Origin: Diphasiastrum complanatum
Lineage: Eukaryota > Streptophyta > Lycopodiopsida > Lycopodiales > Lycopodiaceae
Length of the DNA stretch: 64,000 bases
NCBI GenBank assembly: GCA_029204225.1
Contig: CM055109.1
Coordinates: forward strand, 18,221,590 to 18,285,589
Reading direction: 5' to 3'
The notes under the pieces are model-generated. The model ran no database searches. It was not told where the DNA came from and worked only from the letters and a program-made list of their open reading frames with translations. Shown here in pieces: positions 60,141 to 64,000 of this stretch. Position numbers and translations under genes: made by a program. Positions within the stretch are counted from its first letter, which is position 1, and every line of letters starts with the position of its first letter.

Positions 60141-63100
60141 TTGTCTAGTTCATCAAAATACTTAATATGATTTCTTTTTTGAAATCTTTTCTTTGAGTTG
60201 GATGTTGATGGACTTTGCTATTTGACACCATAACTATAGAGTCATAGGCTTTGGTGATTCATAGCACATTCCTTTTGCACTCATTTTGATTAGCAATTGG
60301 TAAGCTCAGGATGATGTACCAAAATGCCAACTTGAAATTGAATGAAAAAATGCTAGTGAGCAGATCCAGAAACTCCTGGATATATCTAGGCTCTTATTTC
60401 CAATCTTGTAGTTAATAGACTTCTTTTGGTAATCTGAAGCATCAGTTACTAAAAAGGAAAATTTGAAGATCACCATAAATTCTTCCAAAGGGGATGGCTT
60501 AGGAGATATATCATGCCACCAAGAGGATGCTTTACTCTAAAGACATTTCACCCCTAAGGACCCCTAAAAATTAGAACCATGATTTATATTTTCTTCTGTA
60601 GATCAATATAACTTTTTCATTTGACTAAACAATCTTCTACCCCTTTCCTGCTGTTTTCCAATATATGGCCCATGTTGAAATCCTAAGTTGGGAGAGACTA
60701 GGATTTCATGTGCAAGTGGAATTCCATTTGTTGATTTCTTAGTCTATTCTAATTATTAACCAATGTTCTACCTCTTTTGTCTTCTCATCTTGCTTTTTTT
60801 CAGTATGTGGCCCATGTTGAAATTCTAAGTTGGGAGAGACTAAAGATTTCATCTGTGTGAATAGAATTCCATTTGTTGATTTCTTACTCTATTCTAATTA
60901 TTCATCTCATCAAGAGCTACACTTAATTGTTGGCATATGTTGAGGTACATGATGTCAAAATATACTTTTGATCTTCGATGAACGTTTGGGAAATAAATTG
61001 ATCATTAAGGGAGATATTGGAATAAATCATAACCTAGTTTCTTCATAATTGTATGTTATATTCTTTTAGTGAGTATATGTACTCGTAATACTCACAATAT
61101 TGAATAATATTGGTTAACCCTAAATGATCAACTACTAAAACGTGCAGCTTGTCCCTATATGCAGTTTTGTATCTGTCTTCAGTTTCAATATGAGGACAAT
61201 GGAAAGTGTCACGACAATGGTGACTTTATTCTCTAATGATCTGAATGCTTCATGTTTTGATGATTGATTGCATTAGGTGAGAGGACTCCAATTGTATTAG
61301 TCTCAATAATTCAAGTCTGGATGCTTTACTCAACTACATCCATGTTGATGCAATTTGACAAGTCCATACATTTCTAATATGCATGAAATTCTTATAGGTT
61401 TCCTTCATAGCATCAATATTCCATTAATAAAAATTGCACCTTATACTAGCATACAATTAATAACACATTCATGTAAGTAATGATGGAGCTCAAGGAACAT
61501 ACCTTTTTCTCCCTTGACGTTCAAGAGACAAACTTGTAAGTTATTGTGAAATCGTTCTGCATAGCTTAAAATTAGTAGTTTAGAAATTATATTAAAAAAA
61601 GGAAGACTAGTTGGAGAATGCATGGATATCAACTAGTTTATTAGATTTTATACGTATGCATTCATGGGACCAACATAAAGGTAAAAGGATGAAAATTTAG
61701 AGATTGTATATCATTTTCATTTAGTGACATATATCTTAGTACTCATGAACTATGAATTGCACATGTTCATTTGATGCATCTTGTTAGGAAACTTACATGT
61801 TTAACAAAAGTTGCGGAATTAACTTATCAAAATGGGTGTTTAGGAAGTTAAAGATAGTTAGATTTACATAGACACTGTTAAGATTCTCTCACATACAAAA
61901 TGCGTATACTACTCTTGAACATGATGAATGCTAGACATGCTAAGAAAAACATTTATTGAATCGTTGAATTTTAAAAAGCCGTGCCTAACATATTATTCTT
62001 TAACTGTTGAGAAAAGTTATCTTTTTCTTTTGCATTGGATGCTTTGTACGTTAATTTTTTTTTTTTCTAATCTTATATTTTTAGAAGACATAAACTAGTT
62101 ATTCCAAGAATGTTCCATATATTGGTCTAAGCACCTTACAAAATCAGGATGTAAGTTTAGGGAAGAATTTAATTCTGTGATTATTAGAATATGAAGTTAA
62201 AAGAATCATATATATGACTTGGAGGTTTTTTTTGAAATGTATCACGTACTTGATCATGATAAAAAAAATAAGTTAAAAAATTTAGTTTGAGGATAAAGAC
62301 ATTATTTTGTAACAAGAAATTGAGAAAGGCATAAGGAAAAGCACGGGATGGGGGGGATTATCTTTTGAAAACATAATACATATCAGCTCATCACAAATAC
62401 TACATCGTTAAAACAAGTGGGGACACTCCTAGTTACTTAGAGATTTAACTTGCTATGTTTAAACAATATTAATAATGTTCACCTTGCACAGAAAATATCA
62501 TGTCCACAATGAATGACTAGCTTAATAAAGGATGTTTACCTTACATGAATGTGGCATGGACCATGAAAGAGTCCTCTACATTTGATCATAATAAATAATA
62601 TATTAAAACTAAGACGAAGCATGCATTCAACAAGTGCATAAAAGGAGGCCCTATGTGTGTTCCACAAAGAAGCTTTAATATAGAGATGTAGGACATAGAG
62701 CATGAATATACATATATCCATAAAAGAATAGCATAACACAACCTAGAAATCAACATCTTAGAAAGAAGAATGTGGCTCATCCATGCCAATGTTTTACTTT
62801 ATTAGGTTCGTCATAAAAGAATATGCTAATCATGTCCTACTATTATGGGATATCTGATCTAGGAGGATTCATGGAAAATTCTCTTGTGGTTTCTTATTAT
62901 TCTTTGCTTGATTTGTTTAGCGATTACCATATTTGACATTTTATTGTCATTGCATATACATAATTACTTGATAATCAAGGTAATTACTTTGAGAAAAAAT
63001 AAATAAACATCTTGATTAGCTAGGTTCTATACATCCTAGTAGATACTCACGCTCTTGGTTGTTGACTTTCAAGATTTGGATACATTTCTCCTCTATCTGC

Positions 63101-64000
63101 GCTTCACATTGAGCAGTGTGGTTCAATATAGGTCAAGATCTTATCATTTGAAGTTTGCACAATTTTCTAGCGAATATATATATTTATTTTTTTAGAATCA
63201 CTAATGTGTGTGACCGAGGCACGCATGAAATATTCTTTGTAGACTTGGAATTACTTGTACTATGATCCTAGAGTCTTGCTTGGATGTTTTACTCTAGTTT
63301 AGAAGGGCTATGAGCTTTGTAGTAATGGTGCTAATTCTATCATAGGATATAAAATTTTGGATTTGGAATTGGTTGAAATAAGATTCATTCACTTGTAGCT
63401 TAAATTAGAAGTATCTATTAGAATCAATACGATTATTGATAGCTTAAACAATTGATAAGTCAATTTAATTTTTAATACATTTCTACAAAGCTATTAAGAA
63501 TGGGTATGTATGGCAACGTCAATCTCTTTTAAGATATACTAATTTTTGTATGTATTAGTCCATTGATTTCTAAAAATACTATTCTGAAGCTATGAAAGGT
63601 TATTGAAGTTGGTTTAGTAGATGAATCTTTCTTACAAAGAATTAATTTTTTTTTTCTAGTTATTTATGAATCAAGTTTGTAAGTCATGTAATGACGAAAT
63701 ACATGTATCGATCAACTGAACCTAAACCATTTCCTATCAATAAGTAATGGAAGATGAATAATAATAGTCTTGCAATGTGAATTGGAGTTTTTGCTAGTGG
63801 CATGCTCACATACGTCCAAATTTTTCAACAATTAAGTATGACATTTAATGAGATAAATAACTGAAACATTTTAAGAAATCAACCAATGGAGGTATTACTT
63901 GCACAAATGAAATCATTGGCCTTGTCCAACTCAGGTTTTCAACCTGAGTCTTACACTCGAGAGAAGCATGATGAGAACTGAAAGTAGTTGAGAGTTGGTC
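60141..64000. other. AT-rich intergenic sequence, no gene recognised
   Basis: All open frames are below 70 codons and lack recognisable features. A phrase TATGGCCCATGTTGAAAT-CTAAGTTGGGAGAGACTA occurs twice (near 60664 and 60804) as a direct repeat of about 140 bp unit with ATTCCATTTGTTGATTTCTTA. Nothing else is structured. Confidence 0.45.

Overview
This window is nuclear DNA from a land plant with a large, repeat-rich genome. The evidence is split genes with multi-kilobase introns, spliceosomal GT-AG junctions, several plant-type LTR retrotransposon lineages with initiator-tRNA-Met primer sites, hAT-type DNA elements, tRNA-derived SINEs, and a relic of a plant S-domain receptor kinase. The 3' part of an intraflagellar-transport gene (IFT121/WDR35 type) points to a plant with flagellated sperm (fern, lycophyte, bryophyte, cycad or Ginkgo), because IFT genes are lost in flowering plants. 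A fern-like genome is my inference; the species is not determined.

Two host genes can be supported, both on the + strand. (1) The C-terminal exons of IFT121/WDR35 lie at about 4.95-9.15 kb. (2) A YY1-like four-finger C2H2 transcription factor spans about 21.2-47.2 kb. Its finger exons are at 27709-27833, 39285-39374 (a 90-base exon that is easy to miss) and 46194-47225, and its probable 5' exons are at 21.2-22.4 kb. All junction phases agree, giving a predicted protein of about 564 residues spread over 26 kb.

Most of the rest is transposon material in several layers. 0-0.5 kb: gag and LTR scrap of a Ty3/gypsy family. 1.9-2.66 kb: hAT (DUF659) transposase relic. 9.7-10.35 kb: gypsy LTR with PBS. 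14.9-16.9 kb: Ty1/copia relic. 18.6-19.8 kb: long inverted-repeat (foldback) element. 20.3-20.65 kb: cluster of SINE-related copies. 23.2-28.9 kb: small foldback/hAT-like elements, each built on its own palindromic word, plus a copia 5' LTR. 28.77-35.28 kb: a hAT MITE with a perfect 8-bp target duplication, split by a nearly complete but disabled Ty3/gypsy chromovirus-type element (29106-35165, minus strand), all inside intron 4 of the YY1-like gene. 36-38.6 kb: two copia relics, one carrying an internal inversion. 41.9-45.5 kb: a gypsy relic invaded by a copia relic, inside intron 5. 49.3-51.2 kb: a gypsy gag/protease relic. 52.7-53.8 kb: an S-domain receptor-kinase pseudogene split by an 88-bp SINE. 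55.2-58.4 kb: a long diverged direct repeat with GA tracts. 59.57-59.65 kb: a second SINE identical to the first. 59.9-60.1 kb: a gypsy RT scrap. 60.2-64 kb: AT-rich sequence in which I recognise nothing.

I found no convincing new enzyme system. The most notable observations are the nested, datable insertion stack inside the YY1-like gene, the set of small elements with site-private palindromic words, the two identical tail-less tRNA-like SINEs with 15-bp target duplications, and a decayed duplicate of the finger-1 exon.
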